Assembly (NCBI RefSeq): GCF_902522795.1
Contig: NZ_CABYWZ010000006.1
Span: 17,498 to 81,497 of the forward strand
DNA length: 64,000 nucleotides
Source of the DNA: an uncultured Prochlorococcus sp.
GTDB taxonomy: Bacteria > Cyanobacteriota > Cyanobacteriia > PCC-6307 > Cyanobiaceae
Direction: 5' to 3'
The position numbers and the translations under genes were made by a program. The notes under the pieces were generated by a model. The model searched no databases. It was not told the origin of the DNA and saw nothing but the letters and a program-made list of their open reading frames with translations. Position 1 is the first letter of the stretch. Every line of letters begins with the position of its first letter. Shown here one piece after another: positions 8,333-15,626 of the stretch.

Positions 8333-9199
8333 ATGTTTTTTCAGGATATAATTCAAAATTTAAATAATTTTTGGTCCAAAGAGGGTTGTTTAATTATGCA
8401 GCCATATGATTCTGAAAAGGGTGCTGGTACAATGAGTCCTCATACTTTTTTGAGGGCAATTGGACCCGAACCTTGGTCTGTTGCATATGCTGAGCCATGT
8501 AGAAGACCCACAGACGGAAGATTTGGTGATAACCCTAATCGTGCACAACATTATTTTCAATATCAAGTAATAATTAAGCCTTCCCCAGATGGGATCCAAG
8601 AAAAATATTTGAAATCTCTGGAATCTCTTGGAATAGAGGCTAAAAATCATGACATAAGATTTGTTGAAGATAATTGGGAGTCGCCAACTCTTGGAGCTTG
8701 GGGCGTAGGTTGGGAAGTATGGCTAGACGGAATGGAAGTTACTCAATTCACTTATTTTCAACAATGCGGGGGAGTTGATTGTCAACCAATACCAATTGAA
8801 ATTACATACGGTTTAGAGAGAATTGCAATGTTTTTGCAGGATAAAGAAAGTATCTGGGACTTAAATTGGAATAAAGATCTGAAATACAGCGATATTTGGC
8901 TTGAATTTGAAAAAGATCAATGTTCATATAATTTCTCTGAATCAAATCCTGAAAATCTCAGAAAATTATTTGAGATATATCAAGATGAAGCAAATTCATT
9001 AATTGAAAAGAAGCTAACTTACCCCGCGCTTGATTATGTTTTAAAGTGTAGTCATAGCTTTAATTTGCTTGATGCTAGAGGCGTAATATCAGTAACTGAT
9101 CGTGCCCATTATATAGAAAAAATCAGAAAGTTAGCTAGAGAAGTCGCGTCTTCATGGATACTAGAGAGGGAACGCATGGGCTTTCCCTTAGTAAAGTAA
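8333..9199 (+). CDS. glyQ: Glycyl-tRNA synthetase alpha subunit
   Basis: 288 residues. Starts at ATG 8333; a TTG one codon earlier is unlikely to be used. It has the class II aminoacyl-tRNA synthetase signatures of the alpha2-beta2 glycine enzyme: [20 protein letters not shown], the [11 protein letters not shown] loop, [20 protein letters not shown] (motif 2), and [11 protein letters not shown] (motif 3). It makes Gly-AMP and charges tRNA-Gly together with the beta subunit GlyS, which is encoded elsewhere. Length and sequence are standard. The upstream 150 bases include an open frame without a start codon and are treated as leader. Confidence 0.97.
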   Translation: MFFQDIIQNLNNFWSKEGCLIMQPYDSEKGAGTMSPHTFLRAIGPEPWSVAYAEPCRRPTDGRFGDNPNRAQHYFQYQVIIKPSPDGIQEKYLKSLESLGIEAKNHDIRFVEDNWESPTLGAWGVGWEVWLDGMEVTQFTYFQQCGGVDCQPIPIEITYGLERIAMFLQDKESIWDLNWNKDLKYSDIWLEFEKDQCSYNFSESNPENLRKLFEIYQDEANSLIEKKLTYPALDYVLKCSHSFNLLDARGVISVTDRAHYIEKIRKLAREVASSWILERERMGFPLVK

Positions 9200-9331
9200 G
9201 ATTTATATCTCGAAAGTATCAGAATGTTATTTCCTAAGGTAAAGAAATATACATGACAAAGTGATTTTTTATTTTTGGATTATTTCTACCAAATTTTTGT
9301 TGTAAGGTAACAAAAATAACAATTTTAATAA

Positions 9332-10360
9332 ATGAAATTAAAGAATTATTTAAAAAAGCTATTTTTTACTTCAGTGACATTATCGCTACTTCTAAATAAT
9401 CAACATGTAAATTCTGCAGAGAAAGAGGTTAGGTTATTTTCTGGTAGACATTACAATACAGATAAAGAGGTTTATCAAAAATTTCAAGAACAAACTGGCA
9501 TCAAAGTTAGATATATAGAAACAGATGGAAAAGCTATAATTGAGCGCTTAAAAAGAGAGGGTAAAAATTCTCAGGCTGATTTAGTAATTCTTGTTGATGC
9601 AGCAAGAATTGAAAATGCATCAAAGGCAAATTTATTTCAAAAAATTAATTCAAATATTCTAGAAAATAGTGTTCCAAATAATTTAAGAGATCCTAGAAAT
9701 AAATGGTTTGGCCTTACTAGGCGATTAAGGGTAATCATCACAAATCCGGATATTGTGGATATTACAAAAATCAAAAATTTTGAGGATCTAACCAATCCTT
9801 CTTTTAAAGGAAAAGTATGTCTAAGAAATAGAAAAAGTCCTTATAATCAATCTTTGGTTTCTAATCAAATAGCAAAGAAAGGCGTTGGCCAAACAAAAAT
9901 TTGGCTTAAGGGTTTGATATCAAATGTCTCCACTACCTATTTTTCTGGAGATTCTTCATTAATAAGAGCTGTAGGGCAGGGAACGTGCGGTATTGGAATC
10001 GTTAATCATTATTATGTCGCAAGGATGCTTGATGGAGTTAAAGGCCCAAGAGATGCTTCTTTAGCAGAAAAAATAAAATTAATAATACCCAATCCTGCGC
10101 ATGTAAATATAACTGCTGGGGGCGTATATAAATATGCAGAAAACAAGACTGAGGCTATTAAACTTCTTGAATATTTAGCTTCTAGTGAAGGTAGTCAAGG
10201 TTTAGCTAATAAAACTTATGAGCACCCTTTAAAGGAATCAAGTCAAAATAGAATTGTTAGTAAATTTGGAGATTTCACTCCAGATAATGTGACTATAAAA
10301 GAAATTGGCAAATTCAATAGTAAGGCAATAGAAATAATGAAAGAAACTGGTTGGAATTAA
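9332..10360 (+). CDS. futA: Ferric iron ABC transporter substrate-binding protein (FutA/IdiA)
   Basis: 342 residues with an N-terminal signal peptide (basic LKNYLKKLF, hydrophobic TSVTLSLLL, cleavage near NSAEK). The metal site can be aligned to FutA by spacing: His40-Tyr41 (SGRHYN), Tyr171, and Tyr227-Tyr228 (NHYY), giving 130 and 56 residue intervals as in Synechocystis FutA proteins. It binds Fe(III) in the periplasm and delivers it to the FutB/FutC importer, or acts at the thylakoid lumen in the IdiA role. The gene stands alone here; permease and ATPase genes are not in the window. In Prochlorococcus this protein is strongly induced by iron starvation. Confidence 0.95.
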   Translation: MKLKNYLKKLFFTSVTLSLLLNNQHVNSAEKEVRLFSGRHYNTDKEVYQKFQEQTGIKVRYIETDGKAIIERLKREGKNSQADLVILVDAARIENASKANLFQKINSNILENSVPNNLRDPRNKWFGLTRRLRVIITNPDIVDITKIKNFEDLTNPSFKGKVCLRNRKSPYNQSLVSNQIAKKGVGQTKIWLKGLISNVSTTYFSGDSSLIRAVGQGTCGIGIVNHYYVARMLDGVKGPRDASLAEKIKLIIPNPAHVNITAGGVYKYAENKTEAIKLLEYLASSEGSQGLANKTYEHPLKESSQNRIVSKFGDFTPDNVTIKEIGKFNSKAIEIMKETGWN

Positions 10361-10414
10361 CAAAAATCTAAATATATTTTTAGTATAAATTTTTTAATTT
10401 ATATTTTAAATATG

Positions 10415-10499
10415 GGAGAGGTGGCTGAGTGGTCGAAAGCGAACGACTCGAAATCGTTTAATAGGTAACTATTCGTGGGTTCGAATCCCACCCTCTCCG
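10415..10499 (+). tRNA. trnS: tRNA-Ser(CGA)
   Basis: Acceptor stem GGAGAGG (10415-10421) pairs with CCTCTCC (10492-10498), discriminator G at 10499. The anticodon stem is AACGA/TCGTT around loop CTCGAAA, so the anticodon is CGA (10449-10451), reading UCG serine codons. The long variable arm (TAATAGGTAACTATTC region) and TGGTCGAAA D-loop are typical of class II serine tRNAs; the T-loop is TTCGAAT. CCA is not encoded, as is usual here. Confidence 0.97.
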
Positions 10500-10534
10500 T
10501 TAAAAATAGTTTCTAGAAATCCCAAAAATAAAAT

Positions 10535-10609
10535 AAGAGGGCATTTATTTGCCCTCTTCGAGTCTTCTGCACCTCGTTGTCCACAAAGTCGATGAAGTGC
10601 TTTTGACTC
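10535..10609. ncRNA. Structured intergenic region, possible minus-strand small RNA with terminator
   Basis: Two inverted repeats lie just after the tRNA gene. A 9-base perfect stem, AAGAGGGCA / TGCCCTCTT (10535-10558), is flanked on its left by an A/T tract, so on the minus strand it would read as a stem followed by ATTTTATTTTT, like an intrinsic terminator. Next to it, nested stems GAGTC/GACTC (10560-10564, 10605-10609) and GCAC/GTGC (10569-10572, 10597-10600), with TCG/CGA inside, form one extended hairpin. No coding frame is supported. An sRNA read from about 10650 down to 10530 is plausible; no known RNA family was recognised. Confidence 0.4.
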
Positions 10610-10744
10610 CTGAATTATTTCTACTCCTACTGAATGAGAAAAGATAGTCGCGACAACCACAAAGCACTAATACTCGGGTATTAATACTCTATTAATTTCA
10701 ATTGAATAGGAGGATAATTAAGGGGTAGAGATATAGGAGGTTTT

Positions 10745-10909
10745 ATGTTTATGAGACTCACCACTCCATTCACTGCCCTAAAAAATGCAACTTCAGATAT
10801 TTGGAGAATGCATGATTTTAATTATCAAATGCCAAAAGATCCAAGACAAGATTATTGGGAGAAAGAGTGTATAGATCACCCAACAAGTTCTCATTGCAAA
10901 GTTTACTAA
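10745..10909 (+). CDS. Small conserved picocyanobacterial protein (54 aa)
   Basis: ATG at 10745 preceded by a strong ribosome binding site (ATAGGAGG, 10734-10741). The 54 residues are rich in Trp, His, Tyr and Cys (SDIWRMHDFNYQMPKDPRQD, then ECIDHPTSSHCKVY), unlike background AT-rich translation, which supports a genuine, conserved small protein. No signal or membrane helix. It stands alone between tRNA-Ser and the rhomboid gene. Function unknown; the two Cys and several His could bind a metal, which is inference. Confidence 0.65.
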   Translation: MFMRLTTPFTALKNATSDIWRMHDFNYQMPKDPRQDYWEKECIDHPTSSHCKVY

Positions 10910-10999
10910 AGGTAATATAAATTCAAGACATTAAAAAACTTTTGAGGTTATTTTCTTCTAAGTAAGCAGATATTCTTTTAGTATAAAACTAAAGAAAGT

Positions 11000-11605
11000 A
11001 TGGCTATTAATAATTCAATATCTAAATATGACTGGCAGTTTCTTGCAACAGGATTTTTTTTAATTTCAGTTTATATTTTTACAGATTTAATTGGCGTCAT
11101 TGATAAAGAATATTTTTACTTTGTACCTAGATTAATTAGTGATCAACCCCATAGGATTTTCACATCAATTTTAATCCATGCAGATCTAAATCATTTATTA
11201 AGTAATCTTGGAGGAATAATCATTACTAGATATTTTTTGATGAAACTTGGAATCGAAAGCAGATTTTTTTATCTGAAATTTATTTTTATTTGTTCTTTTA
11301 TTAATTTCTTTATTATTTGGGTTTACGAAAAGATTTTATCGTACTTTCTTAATTTCTATCCCAAATATGCTGCTTTAGGATTTAGTGGAATAATTTATGC
11401 TTTATTTGGATTCATACTATTAAGCTCTTTTTATGGAAAGAAATATTTTTTAGGTAAAAAAATCGGTTTTAAGTCCAATTATGAAGTTCAGAAAATGTCA
11501 AAAACAATATGCTTTATAGGTTTGATTTTCTCCTTTTTGCCAGGGGTAAGTTTATTAGGTCATTTAAGTGGTTTTATTGCAGGGTGTTTTTTATTCTTGA
11601 TCTAA
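11000..11605 (+). CDS. Rhomboid-family intramembrane serine protease
   Basis: 201 residues with six hydrophobic segments. The catalytic serine is in GFSGIIYALFG (Ser129, GxSG), and the catalytic histidine is in GHLSGFIAG (His188). The HADLNHLLSNL segment (residues 60-70) provides the conserved His-x4-His-x-x-x-N of the oxyanion side. These enzymes cleave substrates inside the membrane. Slightly short compared with most bacterial rhomboids, with no cytosolic domain. Substrates unknown. Starts at ATG 11000; the next gene is on the opposite strand. Confidence 0.9.
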   Translation: MAINNSISKYDWQFLATGFFLISVYIFTDLIGVIDKEYFYFVPRLISDQPHRIFTSILIHADLNHLLSNLGGIIITRYFLMKLGIESRFFYLKFIFICSFINFFIIWVYEKILSYFLNFYPKYAALGFSGIIYALFGFILLSSFYGKKYFLGKKIGFKSNYEVQKMSKTICFIGLIFSFLPGVSLLGHLSGFIAGCFLFLI

Positions 11606-11671
11606 ATAAGATAATTCTTTATTGATCAAATTAATATAGATATTCACCCAGATATTCAACTTTTTTTAAAA

Positions 11672-11773
11672 TTATTTACTTTTAAACTGATCAATTTTGA
11701 TATCGAAAGTAACTACTATTCCAATACTTATAAGGAGTAGTCCAATCGCAATTTGGGGTGAAGGTAATACCAT
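11672..11773 (-). CDS. 33-residue single-helix membrane peptide (pair with 52082-52195)
   Basis: ATG at 11773, TAA at 11672-11674. The sequence is a short polar start (MVLPSPQ), one hydrophobic helix (IAIGLLLISIGIVVTF) and a polar tail. A 37-residue peptide at 52082-52195 has the same layout, MLFPPPQ then IFGLLLLSIAVVLIW, so the P-x-PQ-x(3)-GLLL-x-SI pattern is shared. Cyanobacterial photosystem and cytochrome complexes carry many such one-helix subunits, but neither peptide was matched to a named one. The pairing of two copies raises confidence that both are real. Confidence 0.6.
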   Translation of the reverse strand: MVLPSPQIAIGLLLISIGIVVTFDIKIDQFKSK

Positions 11774-11866
11774 ATTAGAATTATTTACAGCAACTCTATC
11801 GAATCTTTACCAGTTACTAAGAAAGATTGAGTAATATTAACTTTGAATAAAGTATCACCTTAAAAA

Positions 11867-12061
11867 ATGGCAAAAGTAGAAAATGATCTTGATATATATT
11901 ATGCAGTTGGAAATGCAAATACTCAAAGACAAGAAAACGAACTTGCAGCAATTATGAAAAAACGTAATTCTGCAGGATGGAAGTTGATCTCAACAAGTAG
12001 CGCAATAGTAGATACTAAAAACCAGTTTTCAAATCTTTATCTATTTTGGGAAAAAAATTAG
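11867..12061 (+). CDS. Small conserved hypothetical (64 aa, DUF4177-like pattern)
   Basis: 64 residues from ATG 11867. The sequence DLDIYYAVGNANTQRQENEL, then the NSAGWKLISTSSAIVD and LYLFWEKN segments, follow the pattern of small one-domain proteins where a Gly-Trp-Lys-Leu turn connects helix and strands and a final Phe-Trp strand closes the sheet. Similarity to DUF4177 proteins is suspected but not established. No signal or membrane segment. It has its own promoter region and precedes the Yfr2-like RNA locus. Confidence 0.55.
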   Translation: MAKVENDLDIYYAVGNANTQRQENELAAIMKKRNSAGWKLISTSSAIVDTKNQFSNLYLFWEKN

Positions 12062-12197
12062 TAATTAATATTGTAGATACTTTATGTGTTTCCCCAGTAA
12101 GTTTTACAAATTAGAAACTCTTCGCACGTTAATCTCTTATAAGTAAATCCCCTTCTCTCTGAATTAGAGTGATTTTTCTTTATGTCCACAAATGGGA

Positions 12198-12217
12198 AAC
12201 TGTCACATGTGACAGTT
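12198..12217. promoter_or_regulatory. Perfect 20-base palindrome upstream of a possible sRNA
   Basis: AACTGTCACATGTGACAGTT is its own reverse complement. It lies about 60 bases upstream of the candidate transcription start of the Yfr2-like RNA (AT-rich TAGTTTATATATG around 12264-12276 could be the -10 region). A 20-base perfect palindrome is unlikely in this AT-rich background and looks like a dimer binding site. The half-site TGTCACAT/ATGTGACA contains the TGTGA core used by CRP/FNR-type regulators but in inverted arrangement; the regulator is unknown. Confidence 0.5.
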
Positions 12218-12277
12218 AAGTAACATTACATTCAGCGCTTCCACAAAATAGAATTTAATGGCATAGTTTATATATGT

Positions 12278-12371
12278 GTGAAGGAGTGGATTTACTGAAG
12301 CAGTGGAAACAAGGAAACACTTGTTTTGGTAGAACCATAAAAGACCCAATTATCAGGGGTCTTTTTTTTTT
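12278..12371 (+). ncRNA. Yfr2-family-like small RNA
   Basis: The segment GTGGAAACAAGGAAACACTT at 12303-12322 forms a 7-base stem, AAACAAG (12307-12313) with CTTGTTT (12320-12326), whose loop is GAAACA. An unpaired purine/AAAC-rich hairpin loop of this type is the conserved element of the cyanobacterial Yfr2-Yfr5 RNA family. The transcript would end at a strong terminator (12341-12371). Length (about 90 bases) fits the family. The 5' end is estimated. No ORF covers the region. Family assignment is from motif memory, so moderate confidence. Confidence 0.6.
12341..12371 (+). terminator. Rho-independent terminator of the Yfr2-like RNA
   Basis: Stem AAGACCC (12341-12347) with GGGTCTT (12357-12363), loop of nine bases, directly followed by a run of T up to 12371. 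It is the strongest intrinsic terminator in the window. Confidence 0.85.
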
Positions 12372-12417
12372 GCAAATTCTTTGCTTCTAATTACTTTCAT
12401 GTCGTTCCAAGGATTTC

Positions 12418-12546
12418 TTATAAAAAATTTGATATTTGATAAAATGAGTTACTTTCTAAATATTCCCTGTTTGTTTCTATAATTTCCCCTGTAGGAAAAG
12501 ATGTTATTTGCCCTCTACGTTTTTGATAATCATCATTAATGTTCAT
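12418..12546 (-). CDS. Small hypothetical protein (42 aa)
   Basis: ATG at 12546, TAA at 12418-12420. A compact polar sequence: NDDYQKRRGQITSFPTGEII, then ETNREYLES. The composition (Arg, Gly, Pro, Thr rather than only Lys/Asn/Ile) is more protein-like than random AT-rich translation. It lies between the Yfr2-like terminator and a VTT-domain gene on the opposite strand. No family recognised. Confidence 0.4.
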   Translation of the reverse strand: MNINDDYQKRRGQITSFPTGEIIETNREYLESNSFYQISNFL

Positions 12547-12551
12547 CTAAT

Positions 12552-13094
12552 ATGAATAAAAAAGATCTAAATTTTAAATCAGTAATTTTTAAAATATTTT
12601 TTACCTATTTAGGGGTTTATTTTCTTGCTCTAATATTCAAGTATGCCTATGATCTTGAGTCCCTATTTAATAATATTCAATACAAATATTTGATTGCTTT
12701 AAATATAGTTTCTATATTTTTAGGCCTTCCTTTATCAATTATTTTTGATTTTATCTTAATAAAGATTTATGGGTTGAAATATGTTTTATTCTTTTCTCCT
12801 GCTTTAACCATTTTAAGTGTAATTCAAGTTCTTATTCTGAGGAAAATTAAATTTAAATTTTCTAGAAATATATTATTTTTAAAAAACCCAGAAAAAAATA
12901 ATCTTTATAAATTTTTTGACAATATTACTTTCAAATCTTTTTATATTTTAATCATAAGATCTTTCCCAATACTACCTCATGTTTTGGGTAGCTATATCAT
13001 TGCCTCGTCAAAAATTAAAAAGAAAGTTATTCTATTAAACACATTTTTGGGATCATTTTTTTACTATGTTTTCCTTTATCTAATAATTAGGTAA
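12552..13094 (+). CDS. VTT-domain (TVP38/TMEM64, DedA-like) membrane protein
   Basis: 180 residues with five hydrophobic segments. The central region LGLPLSIIFDFILIKIYGLK and the later IRSFPILPHVLGSYIIASS have the arrangement of the VTT domain: a re-entrant loop with G-P before a helix, then an Arg-x-x-Pro-x-(I/L)-P segment. The usual Gly-rich GxxxG of TVP38 is only partly present, so it is a divergent member. VTT proteins act in lipid scrambling or membrane homeostasis. The basic cytosolic tail is not present. Moderate confidence for the family; the substrate is unknown. Confidence 0.6.
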   Translation: MNKKDLNFKSVIFKIFFTYLGVYFLALIFKYAYDLESLFNNIQYKYLIALNIVSIFLGLPLSIIFDFILIKIYGLKYVLFFSPALTILSVIQVLILRKIKFKFSRNILFLKNPEKNNLYKFFDNITFKSFYILIIRSFPILPHVLGSYIIASSKIKKKVILLNTFLGSFFYYVFLYLIIR

Positions 13095-13106
13095 TCTTTA
13101 GTGAAA

Positions 13107-13361
13107 TTATTTTTCCCAAAAGGGGTCTGTAGTTAAAGAAACCCTTAATGTAGATTCTTTATAATTTTTAATTTCACTGATACAAGCCCTCACTGTTTCA
13201 CCATTTACATCTATTTCACAGGCTCCACAACTTCCTGTGAGGCAGCCAGTAGGGATATCTAAACCTGCTTTTTCAGCAGAAGAAAACCAGTCATCACCAT
13301 CTGAAACAAATGTTTCTTTATCGTTTGGCCATATTACTTTTATATTTTTTTTCTCTTTCAA
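13107..13361 (-). CDS. Small [2Fe-2S] ferredoxin
   Basis: 84 residues from a TTG at 13361 that overlaps the cobQ stop (TTGA). The cluster ligands are Cys40, Cys45, Cys48 (CLTGSCGAC) and Cys60, spacing C-x4-C-x2-C-x11-C. Plant-type ferredoxins have about 29 residues before the last Cys; the shorter interval is unusual and makes this a distinct small ferredoxin, sharing the overall beta-grasp pattern. It likely transfers electrons to or from an unknown partner in the cytosol. Translational coupling to cobQ, with a 4-base overlap, suggests linked expression. Confidence 0.85.
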   Translation of the reverse strand: MKEKKNIKVIWPNDKETFVSDGDDWFSSAEKAGLDIPTGCLTGSCGACEIDVNGETVRACISEIKNYKESTLRVSLTTDPFWEK

Positions 13362-14887
13362 CTTAAAAATGATTTGAGATTTAAATGTTTGTGGAATTCA
13401 TTCGCAAGATTATCAATAATGGATTGTCTCTTCTCTTTATAAGATATTGACTTTTTATTTAATATTGGTAGATTTTTACTCTTCCTTATTAAATTAATAT
13501 ATTGTGCTCTCCAACTGTCATTTTCAAAGATCCCATGAATGTAAGTTCCTGCAATAGTTCCTCCTTTATTATTTTCTTTGTACCAACCAAGATCTGAATC
13601 TTCAAAAATAGGATTAATCTTTAATGAACTTTGGATTTCATCTAATACAGTTTGACCATTATGAATTTCAAATCCATTAATTTCTGATTGGCACGGCCAT
13701 ATAGATTTAGAGTTAATTTGACGTGTTAATTTTTTTTTAAAGAAAGTCGTTTTTAATGGTAGTAATCCAATACCTTTAATTTTTTGTTCAGAATAATTTT
13801 TGGACCCCTCTTTGAAATGCGGATCTTCAAGTGTAGTTCCTAACATTTGTAAACCTCCACATATTCCAATAATATTTCCTTCGCTTTTTGAATAGTCCCT
13901 TATGTCTTGAGATAAGCCAGAATTTTCAAGAAATATTTGATCTTTAATCGTTTGTTTGCTGCCCGGCAGAATAATGAAGTCATACTTACTTAGGTTTTGT
14001 GATTTTCTAATCCATTCCATTAAAATTGTTTCTTCATTTTCTAGGGGATCAAAATCCGAGAAGTTACTAATAGATGGTAATTTTATAATTCCAACTTTGA
14101 TTTCAGGATTTTTAGAAAGTGATTTTTTTTCTATTAAATCTAAAGAATCCTCTGGAGGAAATGAATCATTTAACCAAGGAATAATTCCAATAACAGGGAT
14201 TTGAGTTTTATTCTCTATCCATTTTTTTCCATTTTCAAATAATGAAAGGTCTCCTCTGAATCTATTTATAATAATTCCCTTAATAAGTTTCTTTTCTTCA
14301 GGCTTCATTAATTCAAGAGTACCAATTATTTGTGCAAATACACCTCCCCTTTCAATATCAGTAACTAATATGCAATTTGCATTTAAATATTTTGCAATTC
14401 TTAAATTAGTAAGGTCTCTATGAATTAAATTCATTTCTACTGGACTGCCAGCCCCTTCGATAATTAAGCGGCAATTCGGATTCCTTTCGTAAATAGAATT
14501 TAAACTTTTTTTAATTACTTTCCAGCCTGGAATAAACCAATCTTTATAGTAATTTTGTGCGGTTGTGGTGCCTATGCTTTTGCCAAGGTGAATCACCTCG
14601 CTTACTGAGTTTCCTTGTGGTTTTAATAAAATGGGATTCATCTCTGCAGAGGGATTAATACCACAAGCAAAAGCTTGAAGTGCTTGTGAATATGCCATCT
14701 CTCCACCTTCCCAATCAACCCAAGCGTTGTTACTCATATTTTGTCCTTTAAAAGGTATTGGTTCTTCTCCTAAATTTTTAAGAATCCTGCAAATAGCAGT
14801 AACCGTTAACGATTTCCCTGCTCCACTGGAAGTACCTAAGACCATTATTGGTTGCCTTATTTCATGTAATTTTGCTTCTAACTCCAT
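13358..14887 (-). CDS. cobQ: Cobyric acid synthase
   Basis: 509 residues, ATG at 14887. The N-terminal domain has the BioD/CobQ P-loop GTSSGAGKS (residues 18-26) and the C-terminal half is a glutamine amidotransferase type 1 domain with Cys343 (GICGGLQMLG) and His451 (YIHGIFEND). It amidates four carboxyl groups of adenosylcobyrinate a,c-diamide to give cobyric acid in B12 (pseudocobalamin) synthesis, using ATP and glutamine. Prochlorococcus makes pseudocobalamin de novo, consistent with this gene. Overlaps the downstream ferredoxin by 4 bases and diverges from maf. Confidence 0.97.
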   Translation of the reverse strand: MELEAKLHEIRQPIMVLGTSSGAGKSLTVTAICRILKNLGEEPIPFKGQNMSNNAWVDWEGGEMAYSQALQAFACGINPSAEMNPILLKPQGNSVSEVIHLGKSIGTTTAQNYYKDWFIPGWKVIKKSLNSIYERNPNCRLIIEGAGSPVEMNLIHRDLTNLRIAKYLNANCILVTDIERGGVFAQIIGTLELMKPEEKKLIKGIIINRFRGDLSLFENGKKWIENKTQIPVIGIIPWLNDSFPPEDSLDLIEKKSLSKNPEIKVGIIKLPSISNFSDFDPLENEETILMEWIRKSQNLSKYDFIILPGSKQTIKDQIFLENSGLSQDIRDYSKSEGNIIGICGGLQMLGTTLEDPHFKEGSKNYSEQKIKGIGLLPLKTTFFKKKLTRQINSKSIWPCQSEINGFEIHNGQTVLDEIQSSLKINPIFEDSDLGWYKENNKGGTIAGTYIHGIFENDSWRAQYINLIRKSKNLPILNKKSISYKEKRQSIIDNLANEFHKHLNLKSFLS

Positions 14888-14953
14888 TAGTAATTTATAT
14901 TAATTTTAAAATTTATTAATTATTAAATTGAATTATAATTTGGTAAAAAATTT

Positions 14954-15565
14954 GTGTTAATTCTAGCCTCTGCTTCTCAATCTAGAAAGAAATTACTAGA
15001 AAATTGTCAAATCGAATTTATCCAAATAGCAAGTAAATTTGATGAAACTACTATTCAAGAAAAGAATATATTTAATTTAGCTTTGGAATTATCTTTTCAA
15101 AAGGCTAATAGTTTATCTGAAAATATCCAAAACTTATCATTGCCCGAAGAATTTAATTATGGAACTATGGAAATACTTGGGTGCGATTCAATTTTTGAAT
15201 TTAAAGGAGAAGCTTATGGAAAACCATCTAATAAAGAGGAGGCATTTATTAGATGGAAAAAAATGTCTGGAGAATTTGGATTTTTACATACTGGTCATAC
15301 TCTAATAATTGGGAATTTTGATTCAACTTCCAATATTTTTAAAATCACTGAAATAATAAAAAAAACAGTAAGTTCAAGAGTTTATTTTTCTAATTTGGAG
15401 GATTGGGAAATCAAGAGTTATGTAGATACAAATGAACCTTTATATTGCGCAGGAGGATTTGCCTTGGAAGGTATTGGTGGTAAATATATAAAAAAAATAG
15501 AGGGTTGTTTTAGTAATGTAATGGGTTTAAGTTTGCCATGGCTCAGAGAAAATTTATATAGATAA
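14954..15565 (+). CDS. maf: Maf-like nucleotide pyrophosphatase
   Basis: 203 residues from GTG 14954, with the N-terminal Maf signature [14 protein letters not shown] (the SxSxRR-type phosphate loop), then the catalytic aspartate segment [10 protein letters not shown] and [14 protein letters not shown]. Maf enzymes hydrolyse non-canonical or canonical nucleoside triphosphates to monophosphates, with roles in housecleaning and septum control. Length is normal. It ends 20 bases before a bidirectional terminator shared with psbC. Confidence 0.92.
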   Translation: MLILASASQSRKKLLENCQIEFIQIASKFDETTIQEKNIFNLALELSFQKANSLSENIQNLSLPEEFNYGTMEILGCDSIFEFKGEAYGKPSNKEEAFIRWKKMSGEFGFLHTGHTLIIGNFDSTSNIFKITEIIKKTVSSRVYFSNLEDWEIKSYVDTNEPLYCAGGFALEGIGGKYIKKIEGCFSNVMGLSLPWLRENLYR

Positions 15566-15576
15566 TAAAATTGAGC

Positions 15577-15610
15577 AAAAAAAAACCCTATCTAAAGATA
15601 GGGCTTTTTT
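15577..15610. terminator. Bidirectional intrinsic terminator between maf and psbC
   Basis: Stem CCCTATCT (15586-15593) with AGATAGGG (15596-15603), flanked by an A run on the left (15577-15585) and CTTTTTT on the right, so it can terminate maf on the plus strand and the psbD-psbC mRNA on the minus strand. Confidence 0.85.
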
Positions 15611-15626
15611 AAAGATGAAATAGAAA

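Noticed and set aside
8178..8333. Open frame of about 51 codons between the DUF1824 gene and glyQ
   Set aside because: No start codon at the 5' end; only a short ATG inside. Could be a leader for glyQ but nothing supports translation.
10469..10660. Minus-strand frame of 63 codons covering tRNA-Ser, ending in GEGGIRTHE
   Set aside because: The C-terminal GGIRTHE is the translation of the tRNA T-arm on the opposite strand, a well-known false annotation; the rest has no coding features.
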